From Pseudomonadota bacterium (GTDB lineage: Bacteria > Bdellovibrionota > Oligoflexia > Oligoflexales > Oligoflexaceae), in assembly GCA_029556045.1 (NCBI GenBank), contig JAKQGS010000146.1, forward strand, positions 1-8,748: a stretch of 8,748 nucleotides of DNA. Direction: 5' to 3'. Below, piece by piece: positions 1 through 7,211 of this stretch (within the stretch, counting starts at the first letter, position 1; every line of letters begins with the position of its first letter). The position numbers and the translations under genes were made by a program. The notes under the pieces were generated by a model. That model was given only the letters and a program-made list of their open reading frames with translations. It was not told where the DNA came from and made no database searches.

Positions 1-1
1 T

Positions 2-643
2 GCACCCACCGACGAATTGGATTTGGAGGCTGCCCCGGAGCTGTCCGAGGAAGAGCAGACATCCCTGGAAGAGCGTTTGACCCATGAGATCGAAGATGAA
101 GCGGAATTCATGGCCACCCAGGATATCGATATGAATGAAGACGATCGTCTACAGGCGATTCAGGCCCTGGGAGATGGAGAGCTGGCTGCTGAAGCACCTC
201 GGTCCGAAGCCCTGGATGAACTGGACGATGTTTCGGGAAGCGAGATGGAAGAAATCGAAGATCTTTCCATGGAAGAACTCAAGGACAGCGGCGAAACCGA
301 AGATATGGCCGATCTCGATGAACACATGCCTCCTGCGGTCAATATCAAACGGGATCCTGTTCCTACCAACGTCCGGGAGTTTGCCCGTCCACGCCCAAGC
401 CGGCAACCCACTGGGGATGCCGCTGGATTCAGCGGCGTGCAGATGGCCGGTCCGAACCGATTGCAGCTGCAGTTTGAAAACGGAGCCTATATGGAATTTG
501 ATTGTGGATCGTTGGAGCCCGGACAAACGCGGAATTTGAAACTGGCTGGTCAGCAGTTCACCGTCGCCCGCGATGAAGCGGGGTTTCGACTGAGCGCTGA
601 TGGCGTTGAGATATTCTATCCACTGGCCATGGTGGCGGCATAA
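2..643 (+). CDS. Highly acidic protein of unknown function, C-terminal part (5' end outside window)
   Basis: The reading frame is open from base 2 to the TAA at 641-643, so this is the C-terminal 213 residues of a longer protein; an in-frame TTG at 17 is possible but needs no invoking. The visible N-terminal half is extremely acidic: 40 of the 106 residues from base 17 onward are Asp or Glu, with almost no Lys. That suggests a disordered or helical charged linker. A short Pro/Arg-rich stretch follows (PVPTNVREFARPRPSRQP, about bases 356-409), then a compact C-terminal region of roughly 70 residues (about 430-640) rich in alternating hydrophobic residues and glycines, which looks like a small all-beta domain. 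No signal peptide or membrane segment is visible in the part seen. I do not recognise the family. It converges on the minus-strand gene at 670-1623 with 26 bases between stop codons, so the two are not co-transcribed. Coding status is supported by length, composition and the domain-like C-terminus; function is unknown. Confidence 0.75.
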   Translation, partial: APTDELDLEAAPELSEEEQTSLEERLTHEIEDEAEFMATQDIDMNEDDRLQAIQALGDGELAAEAPRSEALDELDDVSGSEMEEIEDLSMEELKDSGETEDMADLDEHMPPAVNIKRDPVPTNVREFARPRPSRQPTGDAAGFSGVQMAGPNRLQLQFENGAYMEFDCGSLEPGQTRNLKLAGQQFTVARDEAGFRLSADGVEIFYPLAMVAA

Positions 644-654
644 AGCCAGCCACC
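631..654. other. Hairpin around the stop codon between convergent genes
   Basis: GGTGGCGGC (631-639) pairs with GCC-A-GCCACC (645-654): nine base pairs with one bulged A and a five-base loop, ATAAA, that contains the TAA stop of the acidic-protein gene. No T-run follows on either strand, so it is not a standard intrinsic terminator. It could still act as a weak bidirectional transcription barrier or an mRNA 3'-end stabiliser in the short convergent gap. It may also be chance, because the left arm lies in coding sequence. Confidence 0.3.
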
Positions 655-669
655 GGCCAGCATATGACT

Positions 670-1623
670 TCAATCCTGATGCGGGCGTTTTTTCCACACA
701 TTGCCGCTTGAGGTCACCGGCAGCATCTGATGGCTGTTGTCGTGAAAAAACTGCTGCAGATTGGGATACCGGGAACGGGATTGATAAGCCCAAAAGAGCT
801 GTCGTCGGGGATGACGGTGTTTGGAAAGAATTTCCAGAACAGTCGTTTCCTCTTCGTTTAAGTTCAACTCCTGCGCCTTTTCTAACAGCGTATCCACCGC
901 TTCGCGGAGGCGGTTGTCCAGTTCCAGATGCTTCTGTCGCGCTTCGGAAAAGTCCACTTTTTCGGTCTCTTCTTCATAGACGCTTTGGTAGTGTTGCCAG
1001 GCGCTGGCCAAAAGACTCAGGGTGGGAATGCGTCCCCCGAAATGACGCACCATCAGCAGCACCTGGTCCACGGGATGGGTGTCCACCAGGATTTGCGCGT
1101 CACGCTCCGCCCGCTTCAGCTCATCGTCATCCAGGGCAGTGAATTGGCAATAGGTGTCCAAAATACGTTTCCATGTGGGAGTTGCCTTGGTGATGGCGAT
1201 CCCATGATTTTCTTGTCCGTTGTCTTTTTTGGATCCTTCAAAAACCTGGAATCCTGCGGAGCCGCGACGAAACGGAAATACGATCGCATCCGGCATGGTG
1301 ACTTCGCGGTCAAACTTGAGATTCCAGCGATCCATATCGTATTCCAGGCCGATGCGGAACGACTGGCGATCGCTGTGGTAGTTGTTTTCCGAAAAATGCA
1401 GGTTGACCATGCATCGCTCCCGCAGCTCCATCAGGGAGCTGTGGATCTCCCTCTCACTGAACCCAATCAAGGATCCCAGTTCCTGCTCCGTGGTGATCAA
1501 CTCATCCAGGCCCGAAGCGGCGCAATTGAGCAGATAGAGAATGACGCTGTAATCGCATTGGCTGAGGCGAACCATCGCCAGAACTTTAAGCCCGGAATCT
1601 CTGACAAAATCCTGAAACGCCAT
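670..1623 (-). CDS. Uncharacterised 317-residue protein, possibly with an N-terminal winged-helix-like region
   Basis: A soluble protein with no signal peptide or membrane helix. I place the start at the ATG at 1623, because AAGGA at 1632-1636 sits eight bases upstream; the in-frame ATG at 1632 (three residues longer) would have that site directly against it. Residues about 15-75 read as a run of helices (including ELGSLIGFSEREIHSSLMEL), followed by a beta-type segment around 85-107. This is the pattern of a helix-turn-helix with a wing, as in some replication or regulatory proteins. Residues about 165-212 form a second helical block with an RRAER-like start and a conserved-looking HFGGRIPTLS segment. 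Residues about 212-265 are strongly charged and probably coiled coil. The C-terminus is basic (RHPRRQ, KKRP). It lies 51 bases downstream of the carboxylase alpha gene on the same strand, separated by a probable terminator, and ends convergent with the acidic-protein gene. I do not recognise a named family; DNA binding is an inference from shape only. Confidence 0.75.
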   Translation of the reverse strand: MAFQDFVRDSGLKVLAMVRLSQCDYSVILYLLNCAASGLDELITTEQELGSLIGFSEREIHSSLMELRERCMVNLHFSENNYHSDRQSFRIGLEYDMDRWNLKFDREVTMPDAIVFPFRRGSAGFQVFEGSKKDNGQENHGIAITKATPTWKRILDTYCQFTALDDDELKRAERDAQILVDTHPVDQVLLMVRHFGGRIPTLSLLASAWQHYQSVYEEETEKVDFSEARQKHLELDNRLREAVDTLLEKAQELNLNEEETTVLEILSKHRHPRRQLFWAYQSRSRYPNLQQFFHDNSHQMLPVTSSGNVWKKRPHQD

Positions 1624-1631
1624 AGGAGACA

Positions 1632-1636
1632 TCCTT
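1632..1636 (-). promoter_or_regulatory. Ribosome binding site deciding the start of the 317-residue protein
   Basis: On the minus strand AAGGA is followed by eight bases and the ATG at 1623. The alternative ATG at 1632-1630 overlaps this site, leaving no room for ribosome spacing, so the downstream ATG is preferred. Confidence 0.55.
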
Positions 1637-1640
1637 ATCG

Positions 1641-1667
1641 AAAAATGGTGCGGCCATCCATGACCGC
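1641..1667 (-). terminator. Probable intrinsic terminator after the carboxylase alpha gene
   Basis: On the minus strand GCGGTCA (1667-1661) pairs with TGGCCGC (1656-1650) around a TGGA loop. This gives seven pairs including one G-T wobble, followed after ACCA by five T (1645-1641). It starts eight bases past the TAA of the alpha gene, the expected place for the end of the exonuclease-carboxylase operon. An A-run just before the stem could pair with the T-run and strengthen the structure. The four-base gap before the T-run is a weakness, so read-through into the next gene, only 18 bases beyond, is plausible. Confidence 0.5.
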
Positions 1668-1674
1668 GTTATTT

Positions 1675-3699
1675 TTAGGATTCCCAAGTCATCAACAGAT
1701 CATCCGCGTTCACCTGATCCCCCGGATTGACCTTCAATGCTCCAATCACCCCCGCCTTGGGGGCCTGGACTTCAAATTCCATTTTCATGGATTCCAGAAT
1801 TAACACCGTTTGTCGTTTGGCCACGGTGTCACCGGGATTCACCAGGATCTTAACCACTTTACCCGGAACTGGAGCCGCCACCTGGTCGCCCCCTCCGGAA
1901 GATTTGCTCCCTGCCTGAAGTCCACCCTTGGGTCGACTGCGGGCAAAGGTCTCACCGTCCACACCTATCCAATACCAATGGGCATCCCGGGTTTGGGCAT
2001 TCACCCATGCAAAATCCTTCCACGCTCCATGCTCTTTGCTTTTGACCAATCCCCGCCCCATGGCGGATTGACAGCCGGGAAATGAGGGATGGTTATGGAA
2101 GCTCTCATACGAAGTGATTATATCATAGGGATGAGATTCCCGCGGGGAGCGGGAGGAAAAAATCTGGCTGGTGGTGGCCCGTGGGGTGTCGAGATAGTTG
2201 TACATAACCGTTGGGGATTTTGCCCCAATCACGTTGTTTTCCAAAAGCTCCAGCAGATCGTGACTCAGGGCGCTGGCCTGTTGCCGCTGTGACTCCATTC
2301 CCGCCAACAGGCGGGGAAGGTTCTGATCAATATAGTGGGTTCCCACGGGATCCCGCAGAAACAATTCATCCGCCAGGATCTGACGCAGCAGAGCGATGTT
2401 ATTGGGGGGGCCAAAAAATACCGACTTGCTCAGGGTCAAGCCCAGACGACGGAAACTCTCCTCCCGCGTGCTGCCAAAGGCTACCGCCTTCGCCACCATC
2501 GGGTCAAAAGCCGGTGAGACCTCGTCGATGGGATCGATACCCACCTCCCAGCGAATCCCGGGGCTGAAATGGGGATTAAATCCGAGGATGGGTCCCGGTG
2601 ACGGGAAAAAGTTCTGGGTGACATCCTCCGCATAGATGCGGGCTTCCACTGCATGGCCACGCGGCTCCAGTTTTTCCATCGCAGCGGGAATTGACTCACC
2701 CTGGGCGATGCGCAGTTGCCATCCCACCAGATCCAGACCATACACCTCTTCTGTCACGGGATGCTCCACCTGGAGGCGGGTGTTCATTTCCAGGAAATAA
2801 AAATCTTGGACAGCAGCGGTCCGGGATTTATCCGACCAGTCCACCAGAAACTCCACCGTACCAGCGGAGGAATAGCCCACCTTGCGGGCCAACTGCAATG
2901 CGGCATCGTGCATCGCCCTGCGGGTGGCTTCACTCAGGTAAGGGGCTGGCGCTTCTTCGATGATCTTCTGATGACGCCGCTGGATGGAGCAGTCCCGATC
3001 ACCCACCGTGATAACCCGTCCCTGCAAGTCTCCCAACACCTGGACTTCCACATGCCGGGGGGTGGTGAGGTAACGTTCGATGATCACGCTGCCATCCCCA
3101 AAAGAGTTTTTGGCTTCGCTGCTGGCTCGCAGGGTGGCCTCACGCAACTCAGATTCCTGGTTGACGCGGCGCATGCCCTTTCCGCCACCACCAAGTGCCG
3201 CCTTGATCAGTAGGGGATAACCCGCCGTGCGGGCAAAAGCCTCAACGGAGGAAAGATCGGGATTCTGGGGATCGACGGTGATGCCGCGCAATCCGGGGAC
3301 CACCGGCACACCGCTGGCGATCGCCAGTTGTCGTGCGGCATCCTTGCTGGCCATGGCGGTGATGGCCGATGGAGGTGGACCAACCCACGTCAGCCCAGCA
3401 TCGATCACCGCTTGAGCAAAAGCCGCATTTTCCGACAAAAATCCAAAACCCGGATGCACTGCATCGCACTCAGCCTCGACCGCCAGTTTGACCATCAGAG
3501 ACACATTCAGATAGAGAGCCGGATTTTCTTCCGGCACGCGGATAAAGTGATCCACCAATCCCACCAGAAAATGGGGTGGGGTTGGACGAGAGGAAACAAC
3601 CGCGGATTCAATATCAAGACCCTTGGCCCCCAAGGCGATACGGCGGGCGATCTCTCCGCGGTTGGCGATAAACAGTTTTTTGATTTTACGGGATGTCAT
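1675..3699 (-). CDS. Acyl-CoA carboxylase alpha subunit: biotin carboxylase plus biotin carrier domain (3-methylcrotonyl-CoA carboxylase type)
   Basis: A 674-residue alpha subunit that carboxylates its own biotin with ATP and bicarbonate and hands the carboxyl group to the beta subunit in the cytoplasm. The order is: biotin carboxylase N-domain (about 1-115, FIANRGEIARRI at 10-21); ATP-grasp domain (glycine loop ALGGGGKGMR at 168-177, HQK at 243-245, and EMNTRLQVEHPVTE at 304-317, giving the expected E304, N306, R308, Q310 and E312); biotin carboxylase C-domain (RGHAVEARIYAED at 347-359); a linker/BT-like region (about 490-600); and a C-terminal biotinyl domain with ESMKM, biotin lysine K639, 35 residues from the end. 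Length and DLVGWQLRIAQGE fit the methylcrotonyl/geranyl/propionyl-CoA alpha family. All catalytic residues I can place are present. The start is the ATG at 3699 (GAAGG five bases upstream); a TTG at 3759 overlapping the previous stop would add 20 residues unlike the family N-terminus. One oddity is that the N-domain reads VVSSRPTPPHF where relatives usually have a YSD-type segment. Substrate is inferred from the partner, not proven. Confidence 0.95.
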   Translation of the reverse strand: MTSRKIKKLFIANRGEIARRIALGAKGLDIESAVVSSRPTPPHFLVGLVDHFIRVPEENPALYLNVSLMVKLAVEAECDAVHPGFGFLSENAAFAQAVIDAGLTWVGPPPSAITAMASKDAARQLAIASGVPVVPGLRGITVDPQNPDLSSVEAFARTAGYPLLIKAALGGGGKGMRRVNQESELREATLRASSEAKNSFGDGSVIIERYLTTPRHVEVQVLGDLQGRVITVGDRDCSIQRRHQKIIEEAPAPYLSEATRRAMHDAALQLARKVGYSSAGTVEFLVDWSDKSRTAAVQDFYFLEMNTRLQVEHPVTEEVYGLDLVGWQLRIAQGESIPAAMEKLEPRGHAVEARIYAEDVTQNFFPSPGPILGFNPHFSPGIRWEVGIDPIDEVSPAFDPMVAKAVAFGSTREESFRRLGLTLSKSVFFGPPNNIALLRQILADELFLRDPVGTHYIDQNLPRLLAGMESQRQQASALSHDLLELLENNVIGAKSPTVMYNYLDTPRATTSQIFSSRSPRESHPYDIITSYESFHNHPSFPGCQSAMGRGLVKSKEHGAWKDFAWVNAQTRDAHWYWIGVDGETFARSRPKGGLQAGSKSSGGGDQVAAPVPGKVVKILVNPGDTVAKRQTVLILESMKMEFEVQAPKAGVIGALKVNPGDQVNADDLLMTWES

Positions 3700-3704
3700 C
3701 GGCA

Positions 3705-3709
3705 CCTTC
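3705..3709 (-). promoter_or_regulatory. Ribosome binding site of the carboxylase alpha gene
   Basis: GAAGG on the minus strand lies five bases before the ATG at 3699, within the short gap after the AtuA-family stop. It supports this ATG over the upstream TTG at 3759, which has no purine-rich site before it. Confidence 0.6.
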
Positions 3710-3755
3710 ACTTCAATCGATGGCTGGGCATGGCCGGATCCTGTCCGGCACCCGG

Positions 3756-5573
3756 TCAAGTGTTTGTAATATCCGCCAGAATCTCCGCCGGGATGTTAAA
3801 CTTTTGCCGCAACAATCCCTGCGCGAAAGTTTTCCCCTGTGCGTCCACCCGCAGTGTTTTGGTGCCGCCGCCACCCAGTGATGCCTCCAGCAAAAAGTTA
3901 AATCCCTGCATGTTGCTCAAGGTATAACGCACCACTGGACCGTGGCAGATTTCCTGGAACAAGTCCTTCACCACCTGGGCGGTCAAATGCTTGTCAAGGT
4001 ATTCAAAGGCTTTGGGGGAGCGGGCCATAATACCGATATTGGCCATGTCTCCCTTGTCACCACTGCGTCCTAAACAGATTTTGGAGAGCGGCACCATGCC
4101 ATCCTTCATCTGTCCGCCGATAGCCTCAGCGATAGGTCGTGAGGCTTTGGTGGCGGTCTGGGTGGGCACGTCGCTGGGGTTGAAGTTCCCTTCCGGCGTG
4201 GTGGTGATGGTTTTTTCCGCTGTCACCTGATCCTTTTCCACCAGGGCGATTTTTGGTAACACCGCTGACTTGGGCATCAGGGCCGGCCAGTAACTCACCA
4301 CCTCCTGTGGTTTCGGAACACCGCCCATGACGGACACCCCCGGAGGGCCGCTCAGGATCAGAGAGGGGATCATTTTGCCAAAAAACGCCAGCTTCTCCTT
4401 GTCGTCGGAGCGGACCCCCAGGCGCAGCATGATTTCATTGCCGTCGTCCTGATGCACCAGCGAGCGGTGGCAGGCGTTCCAACCAAAAAATTCGGTTTCG
4501 GTTTCTGCGAACATACCCTGACAGCGGTTCCAGAAAATTTTGGCGAAGGCCTCGGCTTTTTTGCGGGCGTTCGGTCCGGAAATGACGATAGAGCCGACGG
4601 ATTTAAATCCATCCGCATAGGCCATCGACACTTTATAGAAGGGGGTTGGTTCGTAACCCTTAACCCCAGTAACTTTAACGCGGTCTTTGCCATCCTGACC
4701 CAACTGAATGGTGGCAAAATCCGCCACCACATCCGGCGTGATATAAGCGCGGGGATTACCCATCTCATAAAATAGCTGCTCACGCACGGTATCCACGGAA
4801 ACCATGCCGCCGGATCCGGGGTGTTTGGTGATCACCACGGTGCCATCCGCGGCCACCTCCGCGATGGGAAAGCCCACATCATCAAAGGAAGGAACCTTTT
4901 CCCAGTCGGTGAAATTGCCACCGGTGGACTGGGTGCCGCATTCCAAAATATGACCCGCCACAATACCCGCCGCCAGTTTGTTCCAGTCGTTCAGAGCCCA
5001 CCCGTGCTCAAAGATCATGGGGGCCAGAGTGATGCCGGTGTCGGTGACGCGGCCGGTGACGATGATATCCGGTTTCCAGGCCAGAGCCTCCACCACGGCG
5101 GTGGCCCCGAAGTAGACGTTGGCAGACTGCAGGCGGTCGATCACCTCATCGAAGGCCTCACCGGTTTCCATGTTTTGGAATTTGATGCCGTCGCGATGCA
5201 TCCGCTGCACGTCCGTCAGGATATCGTCTCCGTGCACCACGGCGATTTTGGGAAAGAGACCCATACCCGCCGCCATCTCCGTGATGGCTTTGGCACAGGC
5301 GGTGGGATTGATACCGCCGGCATTGGTGATCACGCAGGTTTTTTGCGCCAGCAGTTGTGGCAGAATCTTCTGCAGCATACCGAGAAAATCGCGGGCATAC
5401 CCCAAGTGCGGCTCGCGGGCCCGCTGCTTCTGCATAATCGACATGGTGATTTCCGCCAGGAAGTCCATGGTGATGTAGTCCAGTTTTCCACCCAACACCT
5501 GCCGCTCAAGTGCCCGCGGGTCGTCCCCCCAATATCCTCCGGCATTACCGATGCGAATAACTTTTTGTGACAT
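3756..5573 (-). CDS. AtuA/DUF1446 family protein with C-terminal AtuA-like domain
   Basis: A 605-residue soluble protein of the acyclic terpene utilisation AtuA family. The large N-terminal AtuA domain covers about residues 1-450. It starts with IRIGNAGGYWGDDP (6-19), then MDFLAEITMSIM (36-47), TNAGGINP (83-90), GRVTDTG (174-180), the HILECGTQSTGGNFTDW stretch (208-224) and TKHPGSGGMVSVDTVREQL (249-267), all hallmark glycine- and acid-rich segments. A Thr/Pro-rich linker (about 450-490) joins it to the smaller AtuA-like C-terminal domain (about 494-595) with LGRSGDKGDMANIGI (501-515) and EASLGGGGTKTLR (563-575). Two-domain architecture and length match full-size family members. In Pseudomonas, AtuA is needed for growth on acyclic terpenes such as citronellol, but its chemical activity is not firmly established. 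Here it sits between the beta subunit gene (21-base gap upstream) and the alpha gene (56-base gap downstream), so it is almost certainly co-transcribed with them. The start ATG at 5573 has AGAGGA seven bases upstream. Confidence 0.93.
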   Translation of the reverse strand: MSQKVIRIGNAGGYWGDDPRALERQVLGGKLDYITMDFLAEITMSIMQKQRAREPHLGYARDFLGMLQKILPQLLAQKTCVITNAGGINPTACAKAITEMAAGMGLFPKIAVVHGDDILTDVQRMHRDGIKFQNMETGEAFDEVIDRLQSANVYFGATAVVEALAWKPDIIVTGRVTDTGITLAPMIFEHGWALNDWNKLAAGIVAGHILECGTQSTGGNFTDWEKVPSFDDVGFPIAEVAADGTVVITKHPGSGGMVSVDTVREQLFYEMGNPRAYITPDVVADFATIQLGQDGKDRVKVTGVKGYEPTPFYKVSMAYADGFKSVGSIVISGPNARKKAEAFAKIFWNRCQGMFAETETEFFGWNACHRSLVHQDDGNEIMLRLGVRSDDKEKLAFFGKMIPSLILSGPPGVSVMGGVPKPQEVVSYWPALMPKSAVLPKIALVEKDQVTAEKTITTTPEGNFNPSDVPTQTATKASRPIAEAIGGQMKDGMVPLSKICLGRSGDKGDMANIGIMARSPKAFEYLDKHLTAQVVKDLFQEICHGPVVRYTLSNMQGFNFLLEASLGGGGTKTLRVDAQGKTFAQGLLRQKFNIPAEILADITNT

Positions 5574-5580
5574 AACCGTA

Positions 5581-5586
5581 TCCTCT
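5581..5586 (-). promoter_or_regulatory. Ribosome binding site of the AtuA-family gene
   Basis: AGAGGA on the minus strand, seven bases before the ATG at 5573. It lies in the 21-base gap after the beta subunit stop, and is the strongest such site in the operon. Confidence 0.6.
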
Positions 5587-5594
5587 CTGCTGCG

Positions 5595-7199
5595 TTACAT
5601 GCGGAAAATGCCATTGGTGGTTGGTTCCCAATGGTGGTGGATGGTGGTGGCCAGCGCCATGGCCAGAACTTTGCGGGTGTCGCGGGGGTCGATGATGCCA
5701 TCGTCCCAGATGCGGGCGCTGGAATAATAAGCGGAACTTTCTTCCGCATACTTTTTTAAAATCGGCTCCCGGATCTTGCGAATTTCGTCCTCGCTGGGAG
5801 TCACACCCTGACGCGCCAGCTGGCTGATCTTGACGGTGGCCAGAACGTCCGCTGCCTGCTCGCCCCCCATGACGGAGATGCGGGCATTGGGCCACATGAA
5901 CAGAAAACGCGGATCATAGGCGCGGCCGCACATGCCGTAGTTGCCTGCCCCGTAACTGCCACCCACGATCAGGGTGATCTTGGGAACGTTGGCATTGGCC
6001 ACCGCGTGCACCAGTTTGGCGCCGTCTTTGGCGATGCCACCGTGTTCATACTTTTTACCGACGATAAAGCCGGTGATATTCTGCAGGAACAGGATGGGAA
6101 TGTTTTCCTGGGTGCACAGTTCGATAAAATGGGTGCCCTTCAGGGCGCTTTCAGAAAACAGGATGCCGTTGTTGGCGATGATGCCGACCGGAATCCCTTC
6201 GATATGGGCAAACCCGCACACCAGCGTGGTGCCGTAGTTGGCTTTAAACTCGAAGAGGTTCGAGCCGTCTACGATGCGGGCAATCACCTCACGGATGTCA
6301 AAGGCCTTGCGGGAGTCCGCTGGCACGATGCCCAGCAGTTCCGCCGGATCGTAGTAAGGGGCTTCAGGCTCTTCCAGGCGTAAGCGCGGCACCATCGGTC
6401 GTCCAAGGTGGCGAACGGTTTCCCGCAGGATTTGCAGGGCATGGTCATCGTTCTCCGCCATATGGTCCGCCACGCCGCTGATGGCGGTGTGGACACGGGC
6501 GCCCCCCAACTCCTCAGCCGTGACGTCTTCGCCGGTGGCGGCTTTCACCAGCGGTGGTCCCGCCAGAAAGATGGTGCCAGTGTCCTTGACGATCACACTC
6601 TGATCGCTCATGGCGGGGATGTAAGCACCGCCAGCGGTGCAGAACCCATGCACCGCGGAGATCTGCTGGATGCCCTTGCCGCTCATGCGGGCCTGATTGT
6701 AAAAAATGCGGCCAAAGTCGTCGCGGTCGGGGAACACCTCCGCCTGCATCGGCAGAAAGGCGCCGCCGGAATCCACCAGATACACACAGGGCAGATGGTT
6801 TTCTTCGGCGATCTGCTGTGCCCTGAGGTGTTTGCGCACGGTGATGGGAAAGTAGGTGCCCCCTTTGACGGAAGCATCGTTGGCCACGATCATGCACGGA
6901 CGTTTATGGATGATGCCCACCCCGGTGACGATGCCGCCACTGGGAACCGACTCTTCGTACAAATCCTTGCCAGCCAGACTGGACAACTCCAAAAAGTGTG
7001 AGCCCGGATCCACAAGTTTTTTCACCCGCTCCCGTGCGGTGAGTTTCCCCAACCCCTTGATATAGGCGATGGCTTTTTCGCCGCCGCCAAGGTGGGCTTT
7101 GCGATTTTCTTCCGCCAGCTGATCCGCCAGTTCCGCATGAAAGCGGTGATTGTCCTGGTAGACGGACGATTGGGTGTCGATGCGTGATTCGATTCTCAT
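5595..7199 (-). CDS. Acyl-CoA carboxylase carboxyltransferase (beta) subunit, 3-methylcrotonyl-CoA carboxylase type
   Basis: A 534-residue carboxyltransferase, the usual length for methylcrotonyl-CoA carboxylase beta (about 535). It moves the carboxyl group from the alpha subunit's biotin to an acyl-CoA; for the methylcrotonyl enzyme this makes 3-methylglutaconyl-CoA in leucine breakdown. Both crotonase-fold halves are present. The N-half has [20 protein letters not shown] (107-126), [12 protein letters not shown] (141-152), [17 protein letters not shown] (156-172), the oxyanion-hole motif CTAGGAY (187-193) and [14 protein letters not shown] (211-224). The C-half has [20 protein letters not shown] (375-394), the second oxyanion motif [16 protein letters not shown] (413-428) and [14 protein letters not shown] (441-454). 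The relative lacking a bulky residue in the second motif is geranyl-CoA carboxylase; here Y416 is bulky, which favours a short substrate. The gene begins 12 bases after the exonuclease stop with no clear Shine-Dalgarno site, suggesting coupled translation. It is followed by the AtuA-family and alpha subunit genes. Family assignment is firm; methylcrotonyl versus geranyl specificity is inference. Confidence 0.95.
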   Translation of the reverse strand: MRIESRIDTQSSVYQDNHRFHAELADQLAEENRKAHLGGGEKAIAYIKGLGKLTARERVKKLVDPGSHFLELSSLAGKDLYEESVPSGGIVTGVGIIHKRPCMIVANDASVKGGTYFPITVRKHLRAQQIAEENHLPCVYLVDSGGAFLPMQAEVFPDRDDFGRIFYNQARMSGKGIQQISAVHGFCTAGGAYIPAMSDQSVIVKDTGTIFLAGPPLVKAATGEDVTAEELGGARVHTAISGVADHMAENDDHALQILRETVRHLGRPMVPRLRLEEPEAPYYDPAELLGIVPADSRKAFDIREVIARIVDGSNLFEFKANYGTTLVCGFAHIEGIPVGIIANNGILFSESALKGTHFIELCTQENIPILFLQNITGFIVGKKYEHGGIAKDGAKLVHAVANANVPKITLIVGGSYGAGNYGMCGRAYDPRFLFMWPNARISVMGGEQAADVLATVKISQLARQGVTPSEDEIRKIREPILKKYAEESSAYYSSARIWDDGIIDPRDTRKVLAMALATTIHHHWEPTTNGIFRM

Positions 7200-7211
7200 G
7201 GTGCGTTACCG

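Noticed and set aside
149..793. Minus-strand open frame of 214 codons across the acidic-protein gene
   Set aside because: It would overlap both convergent genes, and the plus-strand acidic protein has a more coherent composition and a clean C-terminal domain.
928..1803. Long plus-strand open frame (291 codons) opposite the 317-residue protein and the end of the alpha gene
   Set aside because: It spans two minus-strand genes and their intergenic terminator, and its translation looks like antisense sequence with no recognisable domain.
2404..2410. Run of seven G (seven C on the coding strand) inside the alpha gene, a possible slippage site or frameshift
   Set aside because: The frame continues intact through conserved sequence on both sides (FFGPPNN), so there is no sign of a frameshift.
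3700..3759. N-terminal extension of the alpha subunit from a TTG overlapping the AtuA-family stop
   Set aside because: The TTG-TGA overlap suggests coupling, but there is no ribosome binding site before it and the extra 20 residues do not resemble family N-termini; the ATG at 3699 has a good site.
4821..5570. Plus-strand open frame of 249 codons opposite the AtuA-family gene
   Set aside because: It is fully antisense to a strongly conserved protein; its His/Gly-rich translation is typical of an opposite-strand shadow.
5629..5655. Repeated TGGTGG units
   Set aside because: They encode the HHHWEPTT segment near the C-terminus of the carboxyltransferase and are simple codon repetition, not a repeat element.
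6408..7001. Plus-strand open frame of 197 codons opposite the carboxyltransferase gene
   Set aside because: Antisense to conserved catalytic segments, with no family features of its own.
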